Positions 11,301 to 26,807 of a DNA stretch of 64,000 nt are shown here, in pieces. The DNA is from Cerrena zonata (taxonomy: Eukaryota > Basidiomycota > Agaricomycetes > Polyporales > Cerrenaceae). Every line of letters begins with the position of its first letter. The stretch's first letter is position 1. The notes below the pieces were generated by a model. It saw only the letters and a program-made list of their open reading frames with translations, had not been told where the DNA came from and did no database searches. The stretch spans positions 62,001 to 126,000 of the forward strand of contig JASBNA010000001.1 in NCBI GenBank assembly GCA_038087015.1. Direction: 5' to 3'. Both the position numbers and the translations under genes were made by a program.

Positions 11301-14300
11301 GTAAGAGCTCTTAAAGTGGTGAGTTCGGCTGACTGTTGTGTCAACTCGTCGCGCAACGAAGACCGCTGTCAAATATTATTTTAGCGACAATCCTGTCAAG
11401 GTGATTATCACTCACCTCCTTGGTGAGGTTATCAAGTTGAATCTTGATAGATTCCAATTCTTCTTCAACGAGTGAGTCACGCCCTGCCATTGGATATCTG
11501 CACACCAACGCCTGTAATATGTCTCGTAGACTCGCCGAAATGCTCCACGAATGTAGCCCAGCCATCGTCACTGCGGAGGGAAAACGAATTATTCTCTCGA
11601 TTATTGGAGATGGAAAATAATCGACATACAGATTATCCAGGTGTAGTATTTCGGAAAGGAAGGCGTTGACGATAGAAAACAGGTTGATTCTAAGATTACT
11701 GCGAGAGGATTAGTTGCATAGCTAAATCAATAAACAAAATATGATACATACGTGTCGATTTCGGTATCCATGATAGTAAACATGTGCCCCAGAGCTTCGA
11801 TCACAGTAGGATATATATCTTCATTCTGTTTGGCCGCATGAAGTAGGTTCTCTACTATAGGCTCGGATACAGCAGATGATTCGTGATGGTTAGCCAGACG
11901 GCGTTCACGCATGTCTTCTTCATCCTCGAATTTCTCCTCCGTGTAAATGTCCAACTGCGTCATCAGTGCTTCCGGGGGTCTAACATACCGAAGGGCCTAT
12001 ATGCATGATTGATCAGCTCAACGATAGTGCGGAAGCACCGTTAGAAATACTCACAACTATTGCTTCATTGAGCCCCCGACGAGTGAGCTCTTCGCGCAGT
12101 AAAATCCTATCCTCAAGTGAATCAGGAAAGTTGGTCATCGCATTGACTAGAGCCATAGAAGCTGTCCTCGCTTCCCAAACACCCTCCTCTTCGTTCCCGT
12201 ATATTCCATCGACGCTTTCGTTTTCATCGGCTTGGTCAGGGACGCGCAGAGAGTCGATGAGCTCTTGGAAGCGAAAACGTTCATCAAACTCTATGCGATA
12301 GTCAGAGAACGCAGATACAACAGCCTTATGGCCATCCGTTGGCGAAACGTAGCATACAGCTGCCAGGATATCGGAGGCGAGGGCTCTCAATTTGGTGGAT
12401 GCACCATGCAACGAATACGCAATGTGGGTCATCAGCGCGTCGTCAGACACACCTCTCTTGAAACCAGGCTACGAGTTGCAATATGCAATGAGTATAAGTC
12501 TCAATACAAGTGTTTATGACTTACATCCGTGTTGAGAAGCACTCTAACACACTTGATCGTTTCCAGTAGGACTGTCTCCTCCACCTCGCGTAGTTTCCTA
12601 CGCTTCCCACCTTTGGCTACCAGAGTGCCGAGGAGTTTTCCAAGGACATCTATACCTTGACACTCGCCAACGAATTCTTCAACCCAAGCAAGATTGGCAG
12701 TAGAAATGTGTATGCGAAGCGAGATAAGGTGTTTGACTAGCTTGATATCTGCCGGTTTGTCGCTTCTAATGACATCGGCATACCACCTTGGCGTCTTCTC
12801 GGTCTCCTTCTGCACCTTGTCTCCTCCAGAGGAGGCCCACCAGCTACTCCAAAGACCACCGGTGCTCTGAGGAACTATAGGCATTGGGGTTTCAGGTATC
12901 TGATCACCTATGATTTTGGCTTGCCCGCCAGTATCATGACGTTTCACCGCTATGTCAGCACTTGAACGGCGAGATTCGGGAGGAGAAGAGCTTGCGGCCC
13001 AGCCAGCAATAGAAAAGCGCTTCATAAAACCCGTATCACCAGTCAATTGCGGCACGAGCTTAGGAATTATACCTGAGCCACTGCCAGGACTGAAGGTGGA
13101 GGCTTGTGCTGCATGATTGGTGCTACGCGTCGCACCTGAAGCTCTCGACAATGTACCTGAATGAGTCTCTATGTGTTGCTTGATGAGATAACGCTTTTGT
13201 GACACAGGCAATTTGTACATTCTTTCCCGTCTGTCACCACTCAGCGCCAAATCATCCTACAGTAACGTTAGTGTTTTGGGAACATGTTCGCAAAGCAAGA
13301 GTACATACAAGCATCTGTTCAAATTCAGTATACTCGACACCTTCGAGGTCCGATACAGTCGTCGTTCCACTTGAGCTACTAGCTAGCTTTGTCATTGGTT
13401 TCGGTTCGCTTACTGTTTTCCTCTCTGGAGAAGACAGTCCGGCAACAGGAGACGTCGGACGAATCCAGCTCTCAAACATACTTGATAAACGATTCTGTGA
13501 AAGGGAGCTTCGCCAATCATTTGGAGGTATGAACGGCTTAATCGAAGATGATGCACCAGCACTCGAGGATTGTCCTAGTTTGGCGGTACCACTATCTGCA
13601 CCTTCATCTTCACCTTCCTCTTCTGATTCCTGAAGACTGGCTAAACGTTTAACAGTATCTTCTGAGGGTTCAAAGGATGCGGTAGACGATGAACGAGACC
13701 TTGAGCGGCGATACCACTCGTCGGGTACGCAAAATCGGAAATATCTAGAGGCGGAAGGTTCAAGAGGGTTTGCCTTAAAAGGGGCCTCGAGAATAGTAGA
13801 AAGGTTGGTGTTAAAAGGGATCCGAGAAGACACTGTCAAAGTTTGTGAGTGTATAAGTAGGTATCGATCAAATAGACTCACTCTCTGTGTCACCATCGGA
13901 CCATATTTCCTCCAAAACGTACTCAATCGGACCACCTCCGGGGATTGGTAAAGATTTAGTTAGTCCGAGTTCTTCGACGGCCTGGTCGATAGCATTCTGA
14001 GTCGTAGAGTGTCGTGTAATGAATATCTTCCATTGAAACTCATCGTGTATTTCCGGTACGCGAAGGAATGACACTGTGAGAGATAGGAACGGGTGCAGAG
14101 ATACTAGGCGTAAAGTGGGTGTATGTAGGTGTGATGTTAATGGGAACGCTGAGAAGTGCCGTTGTATATCGGGCGGGTTATTGGGTGTATTTAGCAATGG
14201 GGAAATGGAGGCTGATCCCATCAATATGCCTAATGTTTTAAGATAAATATGAAGGTCCTATGCATCACTAACACCAACATACCATTGCCAAGCCGCTCCA

Positions 14301-14517
14301 ATTCTTCTTCTTCCCATTGGCGACCATTGCGCTCTTTGCGCATTCGTTGCAGAGCCCAGCCGTAGGGGTCCAAGCCATCAAGAATTTCGGAAACAACCTC
14401 ATCGTCAGTCAATAGAATCTGAATTACGTCGTCAACAGTTCCATCCGTATGTAGAGTCGCAAAGTGCAGAGAGCCTGAGGGAGTCGATACGGGTACAATT
14501 AGTTGATTGTCGGACAT
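8321..14517 (-). CDS. Formin (Bni1/SepA/For3-like, Rho-regulated actin nucleator)
   Basis: Formins nucleate and elongate unbranched actin filaments for cables, polarised growth and the cytokinetic ring. The gene runs from ATG 14517 to stop 8321 through about twenty short introns. In order: a ubiquitin-like or Ras-association-like N-terminus (14517-13870) with D-P-Y-G-W-A-L-Q; Ser-rich linker; GTPase-binding/FH3 region starting R-R-E-R-M-Y-K-L-P near 13240; coiled coil near 10990-10690; proline-rich FH1 at about 10620-10240; FH2 from F-F-W-N-K-L near 10180 through the G-N-A-L-N-G-S-T-F-R-G-N-A-L-G-F signature near 9400; and a C-terminal basic DAD-like segment L-D-Q-A-I-R-S-M-R-K-G near 8430. 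The start codon at 14517 is the first ATG of the open frame. In FH1 a run of six C on the coding strand (10406-10411) shifts the frame by one base. The presence of GBD and DAD implies autoinhibition released by a Rho GTPase. Confidence 0.9.
10240..10625 (-). repeat. Polyproline-coding, strongly purine/pyrimidine-skewed FH1 tract
   Basis: Top-strand GGAGG/GGCGG/GGGGG repeats encode several proline stretches of the formin FH1 region, the binding site for profilin-actin. Long G runs (up to six, 10406-10411) make this tract prone to replication slippage and to sequencing length errors; the reading frame does change by one base at that run. Confidence 0.85.
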
Positions 14518-14652
14518 GTCTGGCAAAGTCAATGATCAAGGAGTGGTTCAAAGCACTGTAGAAAGCAAAATGTCATCGTCGAGATGGGGTAACGCAAAGC
14601 AGCCACGACGGAAGAGTCAGGTCGCGACGCCCCGAAGCTGTAGGTCTCATGA

Positions 14653-14658
14653 ACGCGT
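14653..14658. promoter_or_regulatory. MCB-type ACGCGT box upstream of the formin gene
   Basis: The palindrome ACGCGT lies about 136 bases upstream of the formin start codon in the 323-base gap before the MCM6 stop. In yeasts the MBF complex binds this motif to drive G1/S genes. A single hexamer can occur by chance; I infer cell-cycle control only tentatively. Confidence 0.35.
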
Positions 14659-14839
14659 ACTCGGAAGGTATAACCCTCATGTAAGCGCTACTTCGTGTAA
14701 GTACAAATCGGGGAGGTGTAGTGGTTCAAGCTAACGGTCGGGATCATCAGATAAATTGGAGTTGGTATACAGTGCAATTATACAATACATGATTCTCAAG
14801 CGTGAAGATAGCATAAAATACAAGACATATATCAAACTT

Positions 14840-18100
<3,261 letters not shown>

Positions 18101-18312
18101 GTTGCAACGAAGGGGGTGAGGAAGAAGGTACTTATGGTGGAGGAGTGTATAGAAGGAACGCGTCGAATGGATGCTATTAATGAGACGCGAGGCATACCGC
18201 GACATTGCCTGCCCTAAAGTGCACGTGAAACAGAGCATTGCGTTACTTTCCTCCCGAGTGACACCTCCCGAAATTCAATTTAGATCGCATTGAGTGTTTG
18301 TCTGCTCTCATC
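18101..18312. promoter_or_regulatory. Divergent promoter between MCM6 and the phosphatase gene
   Basis: Only 212 bases separate the two start codons, so the genes must share promoter space. It contains an ACGCGT MCB box at 18158-18163, 58 bases upstream of the MCM6 start, and a related GACGCGA at about 18182. MCM genes are classical targets of MBF in fungi, so this site is a credible G1/S element. Confidence 0.6.
18158..18163. promoter_or_regulatory. MCB box (ACGCGT) upstream of MCM6
   Basis: Perfect palindromic MluI cell-cycle box, well placed in the short divergent promoter. In budding and fission yeast MBF (Mbp1/Res with a Swi6 or Cdc10 partner) uses this motif on MCM genes; its use here is inferred. 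Confidence 0.55.
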
Positions 18313-19521
18313 ATGGACTTGGAACCTCTAGACCCCGTATATGTTCGCGAACGATTAAACCAGCCACCTTTTGTAACCATTCCCGGAGTAGTGAATGTTC
18401 GCGATCTAGGATCCTACCCCACAGACCAGCCCGGGATTATAACGAAACCAGGCTTGCTTTACCGTTCTGCAGAGATTTCCTCTGTTACAGATGAAGGTAA
18501 GCAATCCAAGTCGATATTCTCTATCTTCGTTCAATCAGCGGATGCAATAGTATTATTTCTTCATAGGGAAAGCTAAGCTTCAAGAGCTTGGGATTAAGAA
18601 AGTTTTCGATCTTCGTTCTGATACAGAAATATCCAAATGGACGACGCCGTGCCCTGAAATCGAGGGCATTCAAGTTATCCGGGCTCCTGTCTTCAAAATT
18701 GAAGATTACAGCCCTGAGATGATGGCGAAGTGCGTCAGCTCGTGATTTCGCGTGTTCAACGTTCACCATGACCAAGAACACATGAGCTGACAACAAGTCA
18801 TGTAGACGTTTCGAGCTCTATGCCAGTGGAAAGACAGAGGTATGTACACCAATGTAAGTGGGTTGATATAATCTCAGCGCTTCTAGGCTTTCATGGAACT
18901 TTACTCACAAATACTGGATAATGGAGGTGTCGCCTTCGGGCAGATCCTTCGGCATGTACGAGACAAACCAGACGAACCTTGCATTATGCACTGCACTGGT
19001 AAATGCAACAATTATACTTTCGAATTACAGTGCTTCAATGATTTCTTATACTCTTTTTAGCTGGTAAAGATCGAACAGGCGTTATTGCAGCCATCCTATT
19101 GAAGGTGAGAGACATCGGGCCTTATTTGTCTATATTCTGACGAGATCGATACAAATATTATGTAGTTGGCTGGTGTCTCGGATAGTGATATTGCGGAGGA
19201 CTATTCCTTGACACGAGTCGGTCGCGAGCCTTCCCGAGAGAAGGTAATGGCACGATTAACGAAGGAGCCACTATTTGCCTCGAACAGCGAAGCAGCCTTG
19301 AATATGTTTACCTCGAGGTTTGTGCCTTTCAACTCTACTCATAATTAGTCGTACCTCAACATTGGTTCCATCATAGACCGGAAACCATGCTTGCATTCTT
19401 GAAAGTTATCGAAGAGAAATATGGGGGTGTTGTCGAATACCTCAAGAAATACGTCCACTTATCGGAGGAAGATATTCACACTATCCGACGTAATGTTTGC
19501 CTCCCTCAAGCCCCACCTTAG
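18313..19521 (+). CDS. IphP-type tyrosine/serine protein phosphatase
   Basis: Cysteine-dependent phosphatase of the Y_phosphatase3 (IphP) group. Start M-D-L-E-P-L-D at 18313; TAG at 19519-19521. The N-terminal exon has the family stretch V-N-V-R-D-L-G-S-Y-P and G-L-L-Y-R-S-A-E; the next exon continues with V-F-D-L-R-S-D-T-E-I. The active site H-C-T-A-G-K-D-R-T-G (nucleophilic Cys, transition-state Arg) is split near 19010-19065 by an intron just after H-C-T. A helical C-terminal part, P-E-T-M-L-A-F-L, follows. Six introns of usual length keep one frame. Such enzymes occur as many paralogues in agaricomycetes and their substrates are mostly unknown. The gene is transcribed away from MCM6. Confidence 0.9.
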
Positions 19522-19891
19522 AAGCAGTGCCTCATCGCGGACTTATTTTTTTCTATGTGGTCGTGAAGTTGTAATCTAGTTTGGGAATTAGTTGGATCTA
19601 AGTTTGAAACTCTTTGTCTCTGTTATACAATATGCTCAGTTGTCCTATCCTTGCACCACTCACGACAAGGGATATACTACTGTATAGATAGAAACGTCTT
19701 AACTATCTTTCAACGCTGATGGGTTTAGGACGTATTTGATTTGTGTTTCAAGGAGCGCCCGTTGACCTCACTCGTCCAAACGTAGACAGACGCGGAGCGC
19801 TGTGCTGCCGCAATACACCTTAACTCATGCCATTACGAACGCATCAGCCTGCCCACCAATATACCCACTTGTAAATTAGCGGACCACAGAC

Positions 19892-22800
19892 ATGGGTATG
19901 TTGCTCCTTCCACCTTTATAACGTGCATTAACCCCATAAATTAGATACAAGCATATCGAAGCAGTTGGTAGACAAGTTGTACGAGAAGCGGAAGTCTGCG
20001 GCGTTGGAGTTGGAAAAGTACATGAGTTCACTCCTTGTCTTTCGCCAAGGGCAACCCAAATAAACTTACTTTAGCTTTAAAGACAGATACGGGAAAGCCA
20101 TCAACAAGGGGACTTTCGCAAGATAAGTCAAATAATCGATCAACTTGTGGACATGTTCAGCAACGCGTCCAATCCACTACAAGCTCGGAATGGAGGTCTC
20201 ATCGGACTTGCTGGGACAGCTATTGCTCTTGGGGCCGATATCGCACCCTACATGGACAAGTTCGTGAACTCGTTGCTCGTTTGTTTTACAGACTCGGAAC
20301 ATCGGGTTCGCTACTTCTCGGCGGAGTGTCTATACAACATAGCAAAGGTCTCCAAGGGCGAGATTCTTGTCTATTTCAATGAGATATTCGATGCTCTGAG
20401 CAAGGTTCGGCTACACGACTTTTTCTGTTCGACTCACGTGCTTACTACAATTCGCAAAAGTTGGCTGCGGACGCAGAGATGTCGGTCAAAAACGGCGCGG
20501 AACTACTCGATAGGCTTCTGAAGGACATCGTTTCGGAAACAGCATCTGTATATGTGCCACAATATCCGGAGACTGAGAAGGCACGTCGACGGGCAGACGA
20601 GAAACCTTCAGTGTCCGTAGGCGGTGTTCTTATCGCACATCCTGATGATCTTGCCAGTGGAGAAGATATACAAACTGCGCGCAAGGCTTTCTCGCTAGCT
20701 CACTTCCTTCCTCTGCTGAAGGAGCGAATATATGTTCTGAACCCATTTACGCGAAGTTACCTTGTCTCTTGGATTGCTGTGCTCGACTCCGTCCCAGAAT
20801 TGGAACTTATATCGTATCTGCCTGAATTTCTGGAAGGACTTCTGTAAGTTGTATATATGCTTCTTCTGATCCACACTAACAGATATAATTAGGAAATACT
20901 TGTCGGATCCTACGGAAGACGTACGGATAGCCACAGAGAACTTGCTTGCTGATTTCCTACGTGAGATCAGGCACGATACAAATGTACAGAGACAACACGA
21001 GGAACAGGCTAAAGCAAAGCGTGAGGCTGAGGCCGCGAGTGTCCGTTCGCGCGGAGTAGAAGGTGACCGAGAGAAGCTTCCAGATATCACTATGTCGCAT
21101 TCAGAACGTGCTACGTTTATACCTGAGAATGACGATGTTTCGACATTTGACAATGATTCCGACACGCCGATTGATGAAAAGGAGCACGAGCCCGATGGGC
21201 GAGACATTGGCAGTAAGTTCAAGTGCCTTCTATTCTACATCATACTCAGACGTTTTCACAGATTGGGAACCTGGGCAAGGCGTGAAGATTGATTATGCCG
21301 CGATTGTCGAGATTCTAGTCAAACAACTCGATACTCAGCCAGAGCGTCCGTAAATTTAGACGTTGTCCATGTTTATGACATTAACATATCTCTTTTAGAC
21401 GATGAGATTCAGCAATCGTTAGCTTTGCGGTGGCTCTCGGACTTCTTAACTATCGTCCCTGAGGTTACAGTCCCTTTTACTCCACGTCTCGTTGAGGTCA
21501 TTCTTCCGAATATTGCTAGAGACATCACGATTATCCAGTTCGCTGCCCAACGCACCAACAAACTCCTGTTCAATACTATTCAGGCATTGCCACCACCAAC
21601 CGAGCCTCCAACACGCCAGTCCACTGACAAAACCATTTCTTCTGGTCCGTCACAGATAGCGCCGGGATCACCAACACCTACGATTCCATCACTAGGACAC
21701 GCACGACCAACGAAAGATCTCCCTGCGCCTCCGAAGGATTCCTCGTTATCGGAATCGCCGCCAGAACCGCTTGCATCGCAACCTGGTACCCAGGAGCGCA
21801 CCTATGGAACGTTGCAACGACCTCGCTCCAGTCTACCGCTAGACCAGACCCGGGGTGGTAATTTGACTCAGGGGCATGCAGAGACGACAAATAGCCAACC
21901 TAGTCGTCCGGAGTCGCCAACCTCTGCCATCAGCATTCCACACGTTCAGACCGAGTCCGGAAGCATCTATGATACAGGAGAAGGACAGGGATCTTTTTCG
22001 ACTACCAAGCCACTGTGAACGTCCTGCGAGAACGATTCATTTGTGAACACGAAGATACGAGAGTAGCTTCCTTGAAGTGGCTCATTATGCTACATCAAAA
22101 AGCACCCAAGAAGGTAAGGTCATACATCCATCTCACGTTCCATATCCCCTGACGAGGAAGACCAGATTCTCGCTCTGGATGATGGAACTTTCCCTGCGCT
22201 GCTAAAGTTGCTATCTGATGAATCTGATGAGGTACGTTTCGTTCAACTTTCATCGTCGAGCGGGCCATCACTTACAGTTGACCAATAGGTTATCAAACAT
22301 GACTTACAGCTGCTCGCTCAAATTTCTTCAAATTCAGAAGAGAGCTACTTCAAGGCGTTCATGATGAACCTCCTTGAACTTTTTAGCACAGATCGAGAAT
22401 TGCTGAATAAACGAGGAAGTCTAATCATTCGACAACTGTGCCTCAACCTCAATACAGAACGGATATATCGCACTTTTGCCGAGATTCTGGAAAAGGAGGA
22501 GGTATATGGCATTCGTCGCGTCCAAAGTGATATACTCTAATGAAGCGATACAGGATCTCGACTTTGCAAGCACGATGGTTCTCAAACTGAATATGATTTT
22601 GATCACTTCCCCTGAGCTTGCAGACTTTAGGAGAAGGCTCAAAAGTTTGGAAACTCGGGTAGGTGACTCACTACCTTGTTGACGAATAACTCGATTTATT
22701 ATGCGTTGAGTAGCAAGACGGGCAAGCCCTGTTTACAACACTGTATCGTTCATGGTGCCACAACGCTGTCGCGGTTTTCTCTCTTTGTTTATTAGCACAG

Positions 22801-23664
22801 GCATATGAACACGCCTCGAATTTACTGCACATATTGTGAGTTTGTCCCTTAAAGCATGCTATGTCTACTGATGGTGTTTACCTAGAGCCGACGTAGAAAT
22901 CACCGTGCAACTGCTAGTTCAAATTGACAAGCTGGTTCAGCTCATCGAATCTCCTGTATTCACATGTACGTGAACATATTGATACTCCGATGTACATCAT
23001 GACTTACCAATCGGGAGCGTAGATCTGCGACTACAACTGCTCGAACCGGACAAATATCCTCATCTATCCAAATGTCTCTACGGCCTCTTGATGCTGCTCC
23101 CGCAGAGTTCTGCCTTTATATCCCTCCGAAATCGATTGGGCGCTGTTAATCACATTACGCCTAGACAGTCGTAAGTGACATTACTATGACTTGAAGAGTT
23201 AAACTCACTCAATCTGATTGCTTGCCAGGCCCAGCTCCGTCAGCAGTATTGCGTCTACAAGATCCAAGCTCGGCCGTGAAGACATCAAATGGGCAGAACT
23301 TTTGCAGCATTTCAGAACAGTGCAAAACAAGCACGAGAAGGCACGCAGACCAGCTCTTGGCGCAGATGATGCACCTATGGCCGAGTTCTCTACGATTTCC
23401 AGTTCGACGCCTTCAACGAATGGTACCAGTATACGACCACCACTACGCCGAAAGATGACAGGCGGAGATAGCACTTCGACAATTACAGCCGCTGCTCGTA
23501 TACCCCCCAGAGCTCTATCCCCCCTCAACCCAAGGGCTCGGGGACAGAGTGCTTTGACTACCGCACTGTCGGGGCCACAGCCGCCAACCAGTCCAACATC
23601 TGCATCTACTCAGATGCAACAACAGAAGCCAAAGAGGACTCTGAGCACAAGTCGGACTAAGTAG
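19892..23664 (+). CDS. VAC14: VAC14, scaffold of the Fab1/PIKfyve lipid kinase complex
   Basis: HEAT-repeat scaffold that holds Fab1 kinase and Fig4 phosphatase on the vacuole to make PtdIns(3,5)P2. The first exon is only ATGG (19892-19895); it joins D-T-S-I-S-K-Q-L after a 50-base-class intron. The N-terminal signature [10 protein letters not shown] is at about 20176, with HEAT repeats after it, then an acidic linker, the core W-E-P-G-Q-G and a Ser/Pro-rich insertion (21590-21980). Next comes [10 protein letters not shown] with the Fig4-binding C-terminal domain. The last exon ends S-T-S-R-T-K with stop at 23664. Between the Ser/Pro insertion and F-D-Y-Q the frame changes by minus one. Either one T is missing from the run at 21994-21998, or an unusually long intron (about 21858-21985, phase 1) is spliced there; both give a sensible protein. 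Confidence 0.92.
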
Positions 23665-23979
23665 CTCTAGAACCACCGGACTTTTGTATGATATACCCTT
23701 GTCATGATTTACTATCTTCTAATATACGTGATAACTTCGATATTTGCACCTGTGTAGTCTCTTCTAGAGCGACTACTATGACTTGTTAGTATTCCTGGCT
23801 TTCCCCCTTTATCTCCTTCGTTGTTTCCTCATAGGTTTTTATGGAGCGTTCAGAGTCGTTTCGAGCTCTTTTTTCTCGACAGCTACATTCCTCTTATTTA
23901 CAGTGTTTCACTATCATACAATCCTCTCACATCCTTCCATGCAACGTATAAACTCGGCCAAGAAAGACGAAGACAATGA
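23665..23979. other. Convergent spacer, VAC14 and MYND gene
   Basis: About 315 bases between two stop codons. Pyrimidine-rich on the top strand around 23780-23940; no gene supported. It holds the 3' untranslated regions of both neighbours. Confidence 0.5.
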
Positions 23980-25208
23980 TCATCGGTGAGCCCCCGTGGC
24001 GTATTTAGCGATCTCATCTCTGATATCCTTCATGAACTCTGGACGCATCATCGTAGAGGTGAAAGTCATCCTCCCACCCGGCCCATCTGGAGCTGGTACA
24101 TCGATACTGATACCAGGACTTGTAAAATCGGAATCGTCGTCTTCCACAGGTAGTGCTTCGCCTGGTTCGTCGAGACGCAGTCCATTTCTGTGCAATACCA
24201 TCGCCTCCGCCTTGGAAGCTTGAATTCCAGCTTTACAGATCGGTTTATGAGCAGGCCAGTCCTTAATGACTGCTCAGTAAACTCATACATCTCTGCCTTA
24301 TCACGAGTGTATGCATACCTTGACTTGACACGCCTTACTGCAGTAATGGAGTTTGAGATCAGGCGGACAACGTCCTGCGCAAGCCGCAAAGGCAGCTTTC
24401 TTCACGGCTTGAATCCCACATTCTGGAGCAGCACAAACATAAGCGTTAGGTGCTTTCTTGAGTTTTCGCTGTTTCTGACGTTCTTCTTCTTGCCCTTCTG
24501 CGTGTCTGTGCTCGCAGACGCGCCAGAGAGCGGTAAGAGAGCGGTATCGAGCAGTCTTCGAGAAGTCAATTTTCAATCTGTCACCGAGACCGTAGAGGTG
24601 AAAACCGATGTATAAGACGGCTGAAGAGACGTAACCGCAACGTGCGCTCGCATCGGCGTAGCGAGCAGCTTGGTAGATGTTGTCGGAAAGGTCGTTGCGT
24701 GTAGCTCCGCGATTTATCCTCAGCGTAGGAAGCTCTCGATGTCTTAAAATGTAAACCAGAGCCATGCATGAGTATGCTCTACCCATAGTTTGTCTGTCAA
24801 CGCCTTCCTTGTAACCAGGATTCTCGGGATTTGTGATCATGTCAAGAAAGAACAAAGCTTTATCCGATCCCTCGTGACCCATTGTCCCAAGTCCACAGTC
24901 AGTCGTGTATCTGATATCATTGTTCAGTAAATGTTGCAAAACAAGCATGCCTCTAGTACCCACCTGACTGCGATCTCCAGGCGAGATTCAGAATCGCCCC
25001 AAAGGGCCCTTTGAAGGACATGCGGGGCTGCGTTGTGAGTTATGGTCGCCGAGCTTTCATAGAAGCATTCCTCCATTGTTGGCTGCTTGTCCCAATGATA
25101 GAGAGCCCTCTTTTTCGCCAGTACGTATTCCACCATATTTTCGTAGAAGGGGACATCTTCAGGTATCTTCGTTACTCCAAATTCCCAGTTGCGTCCTAGG
25201 CCTTCCAT
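23980..25208 (-). CDS. MYND zinc-finger protein (5' end uncertain)
   Basis: The C-terminal half carries a MYND finger near 24370-24430 with paired cysteines and the hallmark Y-C-S-K-A-C-Q, completed after an intron by D-W-P-A-H-K-P-I-C. MYND fingers bind proline-rich partners. The N-terminal half is helical and Sel1/TPR-like in look (A-R-Y-A-D-A-S-A-R-C-G-Y) but not certain. Stop at 23980-23982. The first in-frame ATG is at 25208, yet the open frame continues upstream through A-C-A-D-I-K-L-A-F-E to about 25320, with well-formed protein-like sequence, so the true start probably lies in an upstream exon (25283-25480 region). Introns lie at about 24911-24965 and 24257-24320. Function in the cell unknown. 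Confidence 0.75.
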
Positions 25209-25226
25209 TGCACCTTCAGGACGCAC

Positions 25227-26136
25227 TTCGAATGCAAGTTTGATGTCAGCACATGCAAGAAATTGTTTCAGAAATGACAGACTTACAATATGAAGATGAA
25301 AATAGCTTTCAGGTTTATGGGGAGAAGATGAGATGGGGAATGATTACGTAGTGAAGGCTGAGGATGGGGAAAAGGGGATGGGGACGGGGTGCTATTGACA
25401 TATACCATGACGATAGCTATATGATGCGGACTTCTTCTGAAGATCGACAAAGTATTCCTTCGAATGATCATGAAGATCAAGCCTGAAACGTCCAGTGTCA
25501 GACTGAAGTAATCAATATTGAGTATAGTTCTAAATAAAGTCCACGAAGAGTTCGCAAAGGGTTAGCAGTTTTCCAGTAAGTCATAGTACTAGTTTGTCGC
25601 CAGTAGAGTCTACCAAGGTGCTCATGGGTGAGCAAAATCTGTACTTGCAAGATGAGTGAACCTGAGCGGGACTTGAATTAAGCGTCGCGGAGCTAGAACG
25701 TTCCTAGTTACACTGCCGGCGTAACCCACCTCAGGTTGTGCTTCACAGTATACCGTCTACTTCTTGCTAAAGCCTTAGAAATAGACTACAAAACGATGGT
25801 CGGATCTACATATCATTACGTCTTCAGTGTTCCTTCGCCTACCACGTCCCGTACACGATGAGGCCTTCGTGATCCACGAGTTTTGATGCAGGACAATGCA
25901 CTCGGGCCTCGTGCAGCGCACTAGATGAACCGACGAACGCCCCATCCTGCCCTCCGCCGCATGTTCCAAGATAGACTTCGCGTTCCAGTCAAAGCTTGCC
26001 ATGTTGGTCCTCCCGTTGATACGATACGATACCTGTCACTGGAACCGATTCTCTCTATTACTGAACCGACCGCTACGCTCGATAGCCTGCGACTAGACGA
26101 CTACTAGAACCGACGAAGAGAGAGACTATTTGAAGG
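25227..26136. other. Spacer with possible upstream exon(s) of the MYND gene
   Basis: The part to about 25480 may hold 5' exon or untranslated sequence of the minus-strand MYND gene. From 25500 on I see only short open stretches on both strands (25775-26002 and 25925-26107) without domain, splice support or conservation that I recognise. The promoter of the membrane orphan at 26137 must lie here. Confidence 0.4.
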
Positions 26137-26807
26137 ATGGCGATGTTTCAAGAACGATTGGTCCGCTCTGGGTTGCTTGGTATGTTCTTCTCGGAAACAC
26201 GACGATATGGAGTTTGTCCCACTCAGGCGGTCCTTATAGCTGCTGGTGTTGCACTTTGTGCACACGGTCTGACTTGGGTTCTCCCTGATACACTTTGTAA
26301 GTACACTTTATTTCAGTCTACAGTGCTGTAGTGTCGGGTGTTGATGATGACGAACCTTATTCCAACTAGATGTATTCACCACATTGCAGAGTTCCGTGGC
26401 CATCCTAGCATTGGCATCGTTAGCTGTCCTGTGAGTAGACATCAATTCACGAGCAGATTAAAACGGATAGTTACTAATCATCTCGTTGGTAGTGTCGTGA
26501 CACATCATAGAAGAGAAGGAGGTCTCCTCACACAAACCCAAGAAGAGGCGATCCTCGTTGGGGCTTTCGGACTTGCCTGGTTCGGTACGTCGTCACACAA
26601 AGCCGACCTATTATACACATATTAACCAAATGAATGATATTGGTAGCTATTCTTGTAGGCATCCGTGCGTACAAGCGACTAGATATGGACCCTAGCCCGG
26701 CCGCATATACACATGGAACACAGAGAGGAGGAGGATCACGAGCGAAGTCATATCCGTGCGACAGTGATTCGCTGTATTGCATTGACGAGGAGTGGACGTG
26801 GTATTGA
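26137..26807 (+). CDS. Small three-span membrane protein, orphan
   Basis: Four-exon model starting M-A-M-F-Q-E-R-L at 26137. Donors GTAAGT, GTGAGT and GTACGT and acceptors at about 26369, 26493 and 26652 keep a single frame to TGA at 26805-26807. The product has three hydrophobic segments (around V-L-I-A-A-G-V-A-L-C-A, V-A-I-L-A-L-A-S-L-A-V-L and G-A-F-G-L-A-W-F-A-I-L-V-G), a polar loop E-E-A between the last two, and a Tyr/Ser-rich charged C-terminal tail ending E-W-T-W-Y. The good splice sites and regular hydrophobic pattern support a real gene, but I do not recognise the family. Confidence 0.6.

Noticed and set aside
25775..26107. Overlapping short open frames on both strands
   Set aside because: Composition-driven; no start context, domain or exon structure.
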